Notes: generated by a model not told the origin, from the sequence alone. A stretch of DNA of 64,000 nucleotides from Actinoallomurus bryophytorum (GCF_006716425.1 NZ_VFOZ01000001.1:4154001-4218000), one strand, 5' to 3'. Positions 37,698-46,993 are shown, numbered from the stretch's first letter. Made by a program: numbers and translations.

Positions 37698-38201
37698 ATG
37701 AAGACCATGACGTCGCCGCCGGAGGTGCGTACCCGGGCGGCCGAGACCACCGACGCGCCATCGGAGACCACGCGGCGACGTGCGGGCACGGTACGGCGCA
37801 CCGGCGCCGCTCGTACCGGCACCCCGGCCGCCGGTCGCGCGGCGGCGGCGCGTACGGCGCGTACGCCGGAGCGCCGGACCACCGCGCCGCGCCGGCCGGT
37901 CCGTGCGGCCGAACGCCGCGCGGCGACCGCGCCGCAGGCACCGTTCGCCGTGCTGGTCGTGGGCCTGCTCGGCGGCGCCCTGGTCGGCCTGCTCCTGCTG
38001 AACACCGCGCTCGCTCAGCAGGCGTTCACGCGCAGCGAGCTGCAGCGGGAGAACCAGCGGCTCGACGAGCGTCGGCAGGGGTTGCGGGTGGACATCGCGC
38101 GGGAGAGCGACCCGCGGGTCCTGCACGCCAAGGCACGCGGCCTGGGCATGCGGGACGCCGGCCCACGCGCGTTCCCGCCGGCCGCGCCGGCCTCGCGGTA
38201 G
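37698..38201 (+). CDS. Orphan FtsL/FtsB-like membrane protein
   Basis: 167 residues. A long Arg/Ala/Thr-rich cytoplasmic N-terminus (about 80 residues), one membrane helix ('FAVLVVGLLGGALVGLLLL'), a coiled-coil ('FTRSELQRENQRLDERRQGL') and a conserved end ('SDPRVLHAKARGLGMR'). This is the layout of actinobacterial FtsL, the divisome protein normally encoded beside ftsI in the division cluster, but no division gene is nearby here. The extended basic N-terminus is unusual. Either a second FtsL or a specialised paralogue. Confidence 0.6.
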   Translation: MKTMTSPPEVRTRAAETTDAPSETTRRRAGTVRRTGAARTGTPAAGRAAAARTARTPERRTTAPRRPVRAAERRAATAPQAPFAVLVVGLLGGALVGLLLLNTALAQQAFTRSELQRENQRLDERRQGLRVDIARESDPRVLHAKARGLGMRDAGPRAFPPAAPASR

Positions 38202-38211
38202 TCCGTCATCG

Positions 38212-38251
38212 GCCGCCCGCGCCATGGGCCGAAGGCTCAGGCGCGGGCGGC
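38212..38251. terminator. Bidirectional hairpin, 12-bp stem
   Basis: GCCGCCCGCGCC / GGCGCGGGCGGC, perfect, with a 16-base loop, between the FtsL-like gene and the convergent DUF5010 remnant. Confidence 0.75.
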
Positions 38252-38284
38252 GGCAGGCGATCACGCCCCGGCGGGCGGCGAGGC

Positions 38285-39560
38285 TCAGTCGGTCCAGTAG
38301 TTGAGGTTCACCCCACCGTTCAGGAAGGTGATCCGGACGTCGTGCACGCTGTTGGCCGCGAAGGTGAAGGTGCCCGCGTTGACCGTCTGGTACGTCGTCC
38401 AGGCGCCGGTGCTGGGCAGCGTGGTGACCGGGCCGGTCTTCCCGTCGACGTCGAAGCGGATCTGGGAGTTCGCGGACACCGTGGCCACCCGCACCTTGAG
38501 GGTGACGGTGCCGCTCATCGGCAGGGCCTTCCACTGCAGCCACTCGCCCGCCGCCGTGGAGCCGACGTTCCAGCCGGGGCCGCCGTCGGTGGTCGCCTGG
38601 ATGTCGGTGTCACCGTCGCGGTAGGTCTTGTAGAGGTTGCCCGCGGTGGTGTCGGAGGTGGAGTCGGCGCCCTCGGCCTCGATGCGAACTCCGGTCTGGA
38701 AAGGGTCGCGCGCGTACTGCCGCAAGATGTTGATCATCTGGTTCGGGTAGTCGTAGCGGGTGGCGTCGTAGGTTCCGGGCCGGCCGCGCCACAGCGCGCA
38801 GTTCTCCTTCCAGTCGCTGAAGCCCTCGACCAGGGTGACCAGGGCGCCCTTGCCCACCGTGTTCGCCAGGCCGGTACGCAGCGTGTCGCCGTGAGCGGCC
38901 GGGATGTCCCTCGACAGGTCGGTCGCGGCGCCGGTGTGGTAGCCGGGGACGAGCACGCCGAACGTGTCGCCCTTGAACGTGGCGAGCGTGGAGCTGCTGG
39001 TCATGGAGAACCAGTCGTTGACACCGTCGACCACGTCCTGCGCGGCCGGGTCTTCCTTGATCCAGCTGTTGTCCACGATGAAGTAGGGCGCGACGCCGAA
39101 CTCGGACTGCGCGTGCTGCTTGGCGTAGTTCAGCATGGCGGCGGCGTGGCCGCCGCCCTGGTCGGTGAAGAAGGAGTCCGCCAGCGACCACTCGTAGATC
39201 ACCGGCCGCCCGCTGAGGGTGAAGCGCATGTCCGCCGGGACGACCTTGAACCAGTTCTCCAGGTTGTACTCCCAGAAGTACTTGTATCCGCCCTCGCCGG
39301 TGCCCTGGGAGTCGCCGACGTCGAACTTCGGGTCATAGGTGTTCGTGCCGTGCTTGTCGAGGTTCTTCTTCGCGGTCAGCGAGGCGGCGGTGTCGTCGAG
39401 TGCGCTGATCTTGATGGCGGCGCCGCGCCGCTTGATGGCGGCCACGAGGTCCGCCAGCTTGGTGGTGTCACCACCGCCGTTGTACTGCGGCTTGGCAGGC
39501 AGGGTTCCGCGGATGGTCGGCGCGACGAAGTCGACACCCGAGGTCTGCAGAGATATCGGA
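38285..39560 (-). pseudogene. 5'-truncated DUF5010 glycosidase-like gene with CBM6-like C-terminus
   Basis: About 425 codons of convincing protein: 'GVDFVAPTIRGTLPAKPQYN', 'GYKYFWEYNLENWFKVVPAD', 'YFIVDNSWIKEDPA', then a carbohydrate-binding module ('RIEAEGADSTSD', 'GEWLQWKALPMSGTVTLKV', ending 'GGVNLNYWTD'). This matches DUF5010 proteins with a CBM6-like tail. The signal peptide and N-terminal part are missing, no start codon exists at the left end of homology, and the frame runs straight into the antisense-free shadow of cutC. I read it as a remnant truncated by the junction with cutC; expression as read-through is unlikely but possible. Confidence 0.65.
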
Positions 39561-39564
39561 CCGA

Positions 39565-40314
39565 TCAGCCGGAGAGCCCGGACGCGTCGATGATGGCGCG
39601 GATGCGGCCCGGTGTGGTCACCGAGCGGGTGGTCTCCGGGGGGTAGAGAGCGCCGCCCATGTAGATGCCCGCGGGCTGGAAGCGGGATTTCGACCGCACC
39701 GCCTCGCTCGCGGTGAAGTGGAGCTCCCGCGCGCCGGTCTGCTCGGCCACGCGTGCGGCCGTGCGCTCGTTGATGCCGCCCGCCGGCATCACGATGATCC
39801 GGCCTGCGGCCTTGTCCACCAGGCGGGCGATCAGGTCGGCGCCCTCCAGCGCGCTCGGGGCAGCCCCCGAGGTGAGCAGCCGGTCCACGCCCAGGGCGAT
39901 GACGTCCTCGAACGCCGCCTCCGGGTCGCGGGCCACGTCGAACGCTCGATGGAACGTCACGCTCAACGGGCGGGCCGCCACGACGAGCCGGCCGCACAGT
40001 TCGGTGTCGATCTCCGCGTCCGGGGTCAGCGCGCCGATGACCACCCCGTCGGCGCCCGCCATCTTCGCCGTCTCGATGTCGCGCAGCATCACCTCGGCCT
40101 CGGACGGGCTGTAGATGAAGTCCCCGCCACGCGGACGGATGATCACATGGACCTTGATCCGGCCGGCGGCGACGGCGACGGCCTGCTCGATCATTCCGTG
40201 GCTGGGGGTGATCCCGCCCTCGAACAGGGCGGCGCAGAGCTCGACCCGGTCGGCACCGGCCTCCGCCGCGGCGGCGACGTCGTCGGCGGACTCCAGGCAG
40301 ATCTCGTAACGCAT
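39565..40314 (-). CDS. cutC: CutC family protein
   Basis: 249 residues from ATG 40314, with GAGAGG upstream; a GTG at 40341 would add nine residues. TIM-barrel protein with 'MRYEICLESADDVAAAAEAG', 'HVIIRPRGGDFIYSPSEAEV', 'VIGALTPDAEID' and 'VTFHRAFDVARDPEAAFEDV'. Named for copper homeostasis, but evidence for copper binding is weak and the true activity is unknown. Twenty-four bases downstream of the M81 peptidase gene, so in the same operon. Its stop abuts the truncated DUF5010 gene. Confidence 0.88.
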   Translation of the reverse strand: MRYEICLESADDVAAAAEAGADRVELCAALFEGGITPSHGMIEQAVAVAAGRIKVHVIIRPRGGDFIYSPSEAEVMLRDIETAKMAGADGVVIGALTPDAEIDTELCGRLVVAARPLSVTFHRAFDVARDPEAAFEDVIALGVDRLLTSGAAPSALEGADLIARLVDKAAGRIIVMPAGGINERTAARVAEQTGARELHFTASEAVRSKSRFQPAGIYMGGALYPPETTRSVTTPGRIRAIIDASGLSG

Positions 40315-40337
40315 GGGTTCCTCTCGGATGGGGGCAC

Positions 40338-41792
40338 TCACAGCAGTTCCGGCGTGAGGTCCGGGTCGGGCATCTCGGGGTCGAACGGGAAGAGCGGGCG
40401 CCGTACGCCGTGGTGGCCCAGCCGGAGCAGGTCCTGGTCGACGCCGCCGGGGGTGAGGGCGAGCAGCCAGTCCGCGGCCAGGTCGTACAGCTCGGGTTCG
40501 AGATAGCCGATCTTGACGATCACCAGGTCGGTGCCGGCCGGGTCGAGGCCGAGCGCGGTGAAGTCGGCGATCGTGTGGTACGGCTTGCGCCGCGACGTCA
40601 GGATGACGTGCAGGCCGCCGGTCTTGATCACCGCGATGTCGCCGCCGACCTCGTCGCCGGTGACCAGCGAGTGCACCGTCCCGGCGATGGCGACCGGCCC
40701 GGACGGGCCGGAGTCGATTCGGCCGCCGGCCCGGATCATCACCTCGGCGCCCTGGCCCGCGGCGAACGCCGTCGCGACGGCGGCGGGGTCCTGGATGCTC
40801 GCGTGGATCGCGCTCACCTTGCCCAGGCGCAGCTCCTCCACGCCGAGCAGCTCGCTCAGCGTCCAGGACACGTCGCCGGCGCCGCCCGCGGTGGGGTTGT
40901 CACCGGAGTCGCTGATCAGGAACGGCCGGGCGTCACTCGCGATGGCGGTCTCCAGGCACTCGCCGAGCGTGCCGGTGGGCGCCACGAACGCGAAGTCGGC
41001 GCGGGCCCGCCAGTACCCCTCGGCCAGCTCACGCGCGTGCGCGGTGATGGCCTCCTCGTCGTCGCCGGTCACCACCACGGCGGCGCGGCACCGGGGTTCG
41101 TCGGCCCAGGCGTAGCCGACCCAGATCGCGGCGTCGAGCACGCCCGGCAGGGCCTCCACATCGGGAATCCGGCCGTACAGGCTCTTGGCCGGCTCGATGC
41201 GGGTGCTGGTCTTCTCGCCGGGAAGCAGCACCGGCACCTGCACCCACGCCTTCCGTGGCCGTCCGCCGTCGTGGAGACGCTCCACGAGGTTGTACGCCGC
41301 GCGCTCCCGCGACTCCCAGGCGTCCTCGTGCGGCGCCATCCGGTAACAGGTGATCAGGTCGACCGCCGAGGCGAGCTCGCGTGACACGTTGCCGTGCAGG
41401 TCCATCGAGGTGGAGATCAGCGTGTCCGGGCCGACCGCGCCGCGTACGGCCGAGGCCAGCCGGGCCTCGGCGTCCGTACGGCCGACGACGCTCATCGCGC
41501 CGTGGATGTCGAAGAACAGGCCGTCGAGCGGCCCGGCCGCCGTGGCACGTTCCACGATCTCGGCTTCGAGCGCGTCGTACACCTCCGGCTCGACCGCACC
41601 GCCGGGCAGCGAGACGGCGTGCAGGAGCGGCACCCACTCGACACCGTCGCACCACGGGGCGCCGATCCAGGAGTAGCGGGCGAGCAGCGCCTCGTCGCGT
41701 GTGACCCGGAAGTCCACCAGCCGGGTGCGGTGCGGGGAGAAGGTGCTCGACTCGATGGCGATTCCGGCGATGCCGATGCGCAGAGGCTTCAC
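40338..41792 (-). CDS. M81 family metallopeptidase (MlrC-like)
   Basis: 484 residues from GTG 41792, overlapping the ROK stop (GTGA). N-terminal DUF1485 domain with zinc-site motifs 'GLFFDIHGAMSVVGRTDAE' and 'STSMDLHGNVS' and 'CYRMAPHEDAWESRERAAYN', and a C-terminal MlrC domain with 'FLISDSGDNPTAGGAGDVS'. The family includes microcystinase C, which cleaves small peptides. Beside a divergent oligopeptide importer, it probably degrades imported peptides or peptide-like compounds; substrate unknown. Confidence 0.88.
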   Translation of the reverse strand: MKPLRIGIAGIAIESSTFSPHRTRLVDFRVTRDEALLARYSWIGAPWCDGVEWVPLLHAVSLPGGAVEPEVYDALEAEIVERATAAGPLDGLFFDIHGAMSVVGRTDAEARLASAVRGAVGPDTLISTSMDLHGNVSRELASAVDLITCYRMAPHEDAWESRERAAYNLVERLHDGGRPRKAWVQVPVLLPGEKTSTRIEPAKSLYGRIPDVEALPGVLDAAIWVGYAWADEPRCRAAVVVTGDDEEAITAHARELAEGYWRARADFAFVAPTGTLGECLETAIASDARPFLISDSGDNPTAGGAGDVSWTLSELLGVEELRLGKVSAIHASIQDPAAVATAFAAGQGAEVMIRAGGRIDSGPSGPVAIAGTVHSLVTGDEVGGDIAVIKTGGLHVILTSRRKPYHTIADFTALGLDPAGTDLVIVKIGYLEPELYDLAADWLLALTPGGVDQDLLRLGHHGVRRPLFPFDPEMPDPDLTPELL

Positions 41793-42910
41793 GGGATGGT
41801 CCTTACGGGAGTGGCCAGGCCCTGGTCGATGAGGAGACGGCCGATGCCCAGCAGCCCGGCGTCCGGCCCGGCCACGCTCTCCCCGATCTGGAGTTCCTGG
41901 GTGGTGAGCGGCAGGCAGCGCTCGTAGAGCACGCCCCGCGCGGCGGCGACGAACATGTCGCAGCCGGCCAGCGCGCCACTGAGGATGACGGCCTGGGGGT
42001 TGAAGAAGTTGACCACGGTGGCGAGAACCTCGCCGAGCTGCCGGCCGGCGAAGCGCAGGTTCGTGTTGACGGTCGGGTTGCCGTCGCGCGCCAGGCGCAC
42101 CAGGTCCGCGGTGTTCGCCACGGCGACGCCGTCCGCCTTGACCGCGTCGACCAGCGCGGCGCCGCTGGCGATGGTCTCCAGGCAGCCGAAGTTTCCGCAG
42201 CTGCACGGCCGGTCGCCGCCGGCCGGGACCCGAATGTGGCTGATGTCGCCGGCGATGCCACGGGCGCCGCGGTACAGCCGGCCGTCCCCGACGACGGCCG
42301 CGCCGACGCCCGTGCCCGCCTTGACGAAGACGAAGTCGCGCAGCTCGGGACCGCGCGTGACGGCCTCGCCCATGGCCATGAGATTCGCGTCGTTCTCCAC
42401 GAGGATCGCCGAGTCGAAGCGCTCGGTCAGCCAGCCGCGTACGGAGAAGCCGTTCCAGCCCGGCATTCGCGACGGCCCGACCACGACGCCGCCGAGCCCC
42501 ACCGGCCCTGGCATCCCGACGCCCAGCCCGAGGGTCGGGCGTCCGCCGCCCAGTTCGAGCAGAGCGTCGGTGACCTGCTCGAGGATCGGTTCGGGGCCCG
42601 CCGCGACGTCGATCTCCAGGTCCCGGATGGTCTGCGGCCGTCCGGCCCTGTCCAGCGCGGCGATCCTGGCGTGGTGCCCGCCGAGGTCGGCGCCGAGGAT
42701 CACCCCGTCTCCGGCGCGGACGCTCAGCAGGCGGGGCCGCCGCCCGCCGCGCGACCGGCCCTCACCGGACTCCTCCAGGAGGCCCGCGTCGAGCAGGTCC
42801 TGGACGTGGGAGGACACGGTCGAGGGCGCCCAGCCGAGCAGGCGCGAGAGATCCGCACGCGAAGTGGCCTGGCCGGACGCCACGAGCCCCATGATCTGCG
42901 CGGCCGACAT
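41789..42910 (-). CDS. ROK family transcriptional regulator
   Basis: 373 residues from ATG 42910, preceded by GAAGGAG; upstream in-frame starts are not supported. N-terminal winged helix ('TSRADLSRLLGWAPSTVSSH') and a ROK domain with 'GVILGADLGGHHARIAALDR', 'LVENDANLMAMGEAV' and the zinc motif 'CSCGNFGCLETIASG'. Bears both DNA-binding and sugar-kinase-like parts, so it is a repressor of the NagC/XylR type. First gene of ROK-M81-cutC and divergent from the peptide ABC genes, with direct repeats in the shared promoter. Confidence 0.9.
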   Translation of the reverse strand: MSAAQIMGLVASGQATSRADLSRLLGWAPSTVSSHVQDLLDAGLLEESGEGRSRGGRRPRLLSVRAGDGVILGADLGGHHARIAALDRAGRPQTIRDLEIDVAAGPEPILEQVTDALLELGGGRPTLGLGVGMPGPVGLGGVVVGPSRMPGWNGFSVRGWLTERFDSAILVENDANLMAMGEAVTRGPELRDFVFVKAGTGVGAAVVGDGRLYRGARGIAGDISHIRVPAGGDRPCSCGNFGCLETIASGAALVDAVKADGVAVANTADLVRLARDGNPTVNTNLRFAGRQLGEVLATVVNFFNPQAVILSGALAGCDMFVAAARGVLYERCLPLTTQELQIGESVAGPDAGLLGIGRLLIDQGLATPVRTIP

Positions 42911-42972
42911 GGTGGCTCCTTCACTGCGGCGATCCGTGGTTGCGGCGGCAACCCTAGCGATCAAGCTTGGTC

Positions 42973-43011
42973 GAACGAAGTTTAAGGACTTACTTCGAGA
43001 ACGAAGGTTAA
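42973..43011. promoter_or_regulatory. Direct repeats, candidate ROK operator
   Basis: GAACGAAGTTTAA at 42973 and GAACGAAGGTTAA at 42999 differ at one base and are 26 bp apart, in the 303-bp divergent promoter region between ROK and the peptide-binding protein. GAAGT and ACTTC between them also form an inverted repeat. Confidence 0.45.
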
Positions 43012-43213
43012 TCCCAGAACTTGGCTGGACGATAGCAAGCCATGGCAACCTCGTCCACCGTCCATCCGCGTAACACGGCCGTAATCAGCCGGTTCGTCGC
43101 GCACAAGGTCAGGCACTTAATTCGGTTGCGCCTTGTCTTCATTCGATATGGGCATGTATCGTCGCCGCCAGCATTCCGCCGAAAACGATGGACGTCCCCC
43201 ACATGGAGCACCG

Positions 43214-45016
43214 ATGAAGAGACCACTGACGCTGGCGGTGATCGGCGCGGCCGTCACCCTGCTGGCCGCCGGTTGTTCCTCCGGCGACCAAGGATCGGAC
43301 GCGAAGGGTGGCACCGCCCAGCAGGGCGGATCGGTCACCTTCGCCATGCCGCCGAACGCCACGCCGAACTGGATCTTCCCGATCGGTACGCCCGGTCACC
43401 TGGCGTCGTTCAACGGTTCGATCCGCCAGGAGGTCTTCCTCCCGCTTTACACCTACGACGGCACCAGCGGCACCGTCGCCCTGGACGAGAAGGCCGGTGT
43501 CGCCAAGCCGCCGGTGTACTCCAACGGCGGCAAGACCGTCGACATCAAGCTGAACGACCTCACCTGGGCGAGCGGCCAGAAGGTCACCAGCCGCGACGTG
43601 GAGTTCTGGTTCAACCTGGTCAAGGCCAACAAGGCGCAGTGGGGCAACTACAACGCCGGTGACCTGCCGGACAACGTCGCCAAGTTCGACACCGTGAGCG
43701 ACACCGAGTTCAAGCTCGAGCTCACCAAGGCGTACAACCCGGACTGGTTCACCGCCAACCAGCTGACCTACGTCACGCCGATCCCGCAGGCGGTCTGGGA
43801 CGTCCAGAGCGCCGGCGGCAAGGCCGGCGACTACGACCGCACCACCGATGGGGCCAAGAAGGTCTTCAAGTACCTGACCGGCGAGGCGGGCAAGCTCTCG
43901 GAGTACGCGAGCAACCCGCTGTGGAAGGCGGCCGACGGCCCGTTCACGGTCAAGGAGTTCACGACCACCGGCCAGGTCACGCTCGCCAAGAACCCCAAGT
44001 ACACCGGTCCCGACACCGCCCACCTGGACAGCGTGACGTTCAAGCCGTTCACCTCCTCGGACGCGGAGCTGAACGTCGTACGCTCCGGCGGCGTCGACTA
44101 CGGCTACCTGCCGGCGCTGGCGGTCTCCCAAAGCAAGTCGATAGAGAACGCCGGGTACCAGGTCAAGCCCTGGAACGGCTGGGCCATCACCTACATCCCG
44201 TACAACTTCAACAACCCGGCCATGGGCGCGGTGTTCAAGCAGTTGTACGTCCGGCAGGCCGTGCAGATGTCGATCGACCAGTCCACGATCTCCCGGGTCC
44301 TCTGGCACGACGAGGCCGCGCCCGGCTACGGGCCCGTACCCCAGCAGCCGGTCTCCAAGTACCTCTCGCCGACGCAGCAGACCAACCCGTACCCGTTCGA
44401 CCTGAACAAGGCCAAGGCCCTGCTGACCTCGCACGGCTGGACCATCGCGAACGGCGTGGCGTCGTGCGCACAGGCGGGCAGCGGAGCCACCCAGTGCGGT
44501 GCCGGGATCAAGGCGGGCACCCGGCTGAAGTTCACCATCGACAGCCAGAGCGGCAGCACCGAGACCGACAACATGATGCAGGAGGTCCAGTCCTCCCTGT
44601 CCAAGATCGGAATCGGCCTGTCGATCAAGGCGGAGCCGCTGAACTCGGTGCTCGACCACACGGCGCAGTGCAAGCCGAGCCAGTCGTCCTGCTCCTGGCA
44701 GCTCTCCTTCTTCGGCACGGCGGGCAGCTGGTACTTCCCGGCGTACCCGAGCGGTGAGCAGATCTTCAGCAGCACCGGCGGCACCAACCTCGGCAGCTAC
44801 GTGGACCCGGCCGTCGACGACCTGATCAAGAAGTCGACCAGTTCGACCGACCCGGCCGCGCTGCAGGACTACGACGCGTACGTCACCAAGAGCCTGCCGG
44901 TCATCTGGATGCCGAACCCCGCCTACCAGGTGTCGGCGATCAAGAAGAACCTGCGTGGCGTGATCCAGGACCCGCTGGCGAACATCCAGCCGCAGCGCTG
45001 GTACCTGGCGAAGTAG
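43214..45016 (+). CDS. Oligopeptide ABC transporter substrate-binding lipoprotein
   Basis: 600 residues, signal peptide with lipobox 'LLAAGC' (Cys near 21). SBP family 5 fold: 'NWIFPIGTPGHLASFNGSIR', 'DLTWASGQKVTSRDVEFWFN', 'GPFTVKEFTTTGQVTLAKNP', 'RQAVQMSIDQSTISRVLWHD'. Binds peptides or nickel/sugar-like ligands in this family; M81 peptidase next door favours peptides. Separated from the permease genes by a strong hairpin, a common device to keep binding-protein expression above that of the membrane parts. Confidence 0.92.
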   Translation: MKRPLTLAVIGAAVTLLAAGCSSGDQGSDAKGGTAQQGGSVTFAMPPNATPNWIFPIGTPGHLASFNGSIRQEVFLPLYTYDGTSGTVALDEKAGVAKPPVYSNGGKTVDIKLNDLTWASGQKVTSRDVEFWFNLVKANKAQWGNYNAGDLPDNVAKFDTVSDTEFKLELTKAYNPDWFTANQLTYVTPIPQAVWDVQSAGGKAGDYDRTTDGAKKVFKYLTGEAGKLSEYASNPLWKAADGPFTVKEFTTTGQVTLAKNPKYTGPDTAHLDSVTFKPFTSSDAELNVVRSGGVDYGYLPALAVSQSKSIENAGYQVKPWNGWAITYIPYNFNNPAMGAVFKQLYVRQAVQMSIDQSTISRVLWHDEAAPGYGPVPQQPVSKYLSPTQQTNPYPFDLNKAKALLTSHGWTIANGVASCAQAGSGATQCGAGIKAGTRLKFTIDSQSGSTETDNMMQEVQSSLSKIGIGLSIKAEPLNSVLDHTAQCKPSQSSCSWQLSFFGTAGSWYFPAYPSGEQIFSSTGGTNLGSYVDPAVDDLIKKSTSSTDPAALQDYDAYVTKSLPVIWMPNPAYQVSAIKKNLRGVIQDPLANIQPQRWYLAK

Positions 45017-45026
45017 TAACCGACGT

Positions 45027-45055
45027 GCCCGGGACGGCGACCTGCCGTCCCGGGC
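45027..45055 (+). terminator. Intra-operon hairpin after the binding-protein gene
   Basis: GCCCGGGACGGC / GCCGTCCCGGGC, perfect 12-bp stem, five-base loop, eleven bases after the stop and 28 bases before the permease start. Likely partial terminator or 3' mRNA stabiliser. Confidence 0.7.
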
Positions 45056-45083
45056 CTCCACCCCCCTGGTCGGAGGCATCCCG

Positions 45084-46037
45084 TTGACGCGCTTCCTGGC
45101 AAAGCGGATCGGGCAGGCGATCGTCGTCATCTTCTTCGTGACGGTGATCGTGTTCCTGCTGCTGCACTCCGTGCCGGGCGGGCCGGCCCATGGCATTCTC
45201 GGCCCGAAGGCCAGCCCGCAGGCGATCGCGGAGTTCAACCGCGAGCACGGCTTCGACAAGTCGCTGTTCCAGCAGTACTGGGCCTACCTCAGCGAGCTGT
45301 TCCACGGTGACCTGGGCGAGTCGTACACGCTCAACCAGTCGGTGGCCTCGCTGATCGGCCAGCGGATTCCCAAGACGCTGGTGCTGACGGGCCTGTCGAC
45401 GCTGGTCGCCCTCCTGGTCGCCATCCCGCTGGGCGTGTGGCAGGCACGGCGCCGCAAGGGCCTGGCCGACTACGCCGTCACCACCTTGGTGTTCGTCGGG
45501 TACGCCACCCCGGTCTTCTTCCTCGCCCTCATCCTGGTGATCGTCTTCACCCAGAAGACGCAGCTCCTGCCTCCGCAGGCGCCGCAGACCCAGTCGATCG
45601 CCGGCCTGTTCGCCGACTCACGCGCGCTCATCCTGCCCGTGCTCGCCGGGGCGATCGCGACCGTGGCGGCCTTCAGCCGGTACATGCGCTCGGCCGTGCT
45701 GGACAACCTCGCCGAGGACTACGTACGCACCGCGCGCGCCAAGGGCGCCTCCGAGCGGCGCGTCGTCTGGCTGCACATCATGCGCAACTCCCTGACGCCG
45801 ATCATCGCGATGCTCGGCTACTACCTTCCGGTCCTGTTCTCCGGGGCGCTGGTGATCGAGTCGGTGTTCAACTACCCCGGCATGGGGCTGCTGTTCTGGA
45901 ACGCCGCCCAGACCTCGGACTATCCGATCCTGCTCGGCGCGGTCCTGGTGATCGCGCTGGCAACCGTCATCGGGTCGCTGCTCGCCGACGTCCTCCAGGC
46001 GCTCGTCGACCCACGGGTGAGAGGCGCGATCCGATGA
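45084..46037 (+). CDS. Peptide ABC permease, DppB/OppB type
   Basis: 317 residues from TTG 45084, preceded by CGGAGG. Six membrane helices; first conserved block 'TRFLAKRIGQAIVVIFFVTV', EAA-type loop 'DYVRTARAKGASERRVVWLH' and 'NYPGMGLLFWNAA'. Channel subunit with the DppC-type protein. Its stop overlaps a 20-codon reading frame (ATGA). Confidence 0.92.
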   Translation: MTRFLAKRIGQAIVVIFFVTVIVFLLLHSVPGGPAHGILGPKASPQAIAEFNREHGFDKSLFQQYWAYLSELFHGDLGESYTLNQSVASLIGQRIPKTLVLTGLSTLVALLVAIPLGVWQARRRKGLADYAVTTLVFVGYATPVFFLALILVIVFTQKTQLLPPQAPQTQSIAGLFADSRALILPVLAGAIATVAAFSRYMRSAVLDNLAEDYVRTARAKGASERRVVWLHIMRNSLTPIIAMLGYYLPVLFSGALVIESVFNYPGMGLLFWNAAQTSDYPILLGAVLVIALATVIGSLLADVLQALVDPRVRGAIR

Positions 46038-46096
46038 GCGAGCGAACCAAGAACACAGCGTCTATGGTCACTCCTCCGACGAAGGAGGGCTCATGA
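46034..46096 (+). CDS. 20-codon linking reading frame between the two permeases
   Basis: ATG at 46034 overlaps the upstream permease stop (ATGA) and its own TGA at 46094 overlaps the next permease ATG (ATGA). The peptide MSERTKNTASMVTPPTKEGS has no recognised family. GAAGGAGG for the downstream gene lies inside it. The double four-base overlap suggests translational coupling across the gap rather than a functional peptide; expression is unproven. Confidence 0.4.
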   Translation: MSERTKNTASMVTPPTKEGS

Positions 46097-46989
46097 GTCT
46101 TTCCGCCCAGGTCGTCGCCGAGCCGGCTCCCGTACGGGTCGCCGGGTCGTACCGGCGTATGGCGTCGCTGTTCTTCGCCAACCGGCTCGCCGTCTCCGGG
46201 CTGGTGATCCTCGCCGCGCTGTTGCTGTTCTGCTTCCTCGGCCCGCTGGTCCACCACACGGACCAGACGCACACGAACCTGGCCGGCGCCAACCTGTCTC
46301 CCGGTCAAGGGGGACATCTTCTGGGCACCGACGATGTCGGCCACGATGAGCTGGGACGTCTGATGATCGGGGGCCAGACGTCCCTTGAAATCGGGATCGC
46401 CGCCGGACTGCTGGCCACGCTGATCGGCACCATCTGGGGTGCCGTCTCCGGCTACGCCGGCGGATGGCTGGACGCGATCATGATGCGGGTCGTCGACGCC
46501 GGCATCGCGATCCCGGCGCTGTTCCTGCTGCTGGTGACCGCGACCATCGTCCGGCCCACCGTGCCGGTCCAGATCCTGATCATCGGCTGCGTGTCGTGGC
46601 TCGTGCCCGCCCGGCTCGTACGAGCCGAGGCGCTGTCGCTGCGCAGCCGTGACTACGTGCAGGCGATGAGGGCGATGGGCGGCGGTCACCGGCGCGCGGT
46701 GTTCCGTCACATCATCCCCAATGCCATCGGGACCGTGGTGGTGAACGCGACCTTCCAGGTGGCGGACGCCATTCTGCTGATCGCCTACGTCAGCTTCCTG
46801 GGGCTCGGAGTGGCTCCGCCCAAGACCGACTGGGGCGGCATGCTCAGCAAGGGCATCTCCTACACCTACGACGGCTACTGGTGGCTGATCTTCCCGGCCG
46901 GCATCGCCATCGTCCTGGTCGTGTGCGCGTTCAACGCCATCGGCGACGGGCTGCGCGACTCCTTCGAAGTACGACTCCAGGGCCGGTGA
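46093..46989 (+). CDS. Peptide ABC permease, DppC/OppC type
   Basis: 298 residues, ATG preceded by GAAGGAGG. N-terminal OppC segment ('YRRMASLFFANRLAVSGLVI'), six helices, 'HLLGTDDVGHDELGRLMIG', EAA-type loop 'RDYVQAMRAMGGGHRRAVFR' and 'GVAPPKTDWGGML'. Forms the channel with the DppB-type subunit. Confidence 0.92.
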   Translation: MSLSAQVVAEPAPVRVAGSYRRMASLFFANRLAVSGLVILAALLLFCFLGPLVHHTDQTHTNLAGANLSPGQGGHLLGTDDVGHDELGRLMIGGQTSLEIGIAAGLLATLIGTIWGAVSGYAGGWLDAIMMRVVDAGIAIPALFLLLVTATIVRPTVPVQILIIGCVSWLVPARLVRAEALSLRSRDYVQAMRAMGGGHRRAVFRHIIPNAIGTVVVNATFQVADAILLIAYVSFLGLGVAPPKTDWGGMLSKGISYTYDGYWWLIFPAGIAIVLVVCAFNAIGDGLRDSFEVRLQGR

Positions 46990-46993
46990 CCCG

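Noticed and set aside
39565-39997. N-terminal extension of the DUF5010 frame through cutC
   Set aside because: Translation is Arg/Gly/Pro-rich antisense-type composition with no signal peptide; cutC in another frame is clearly the real gene.
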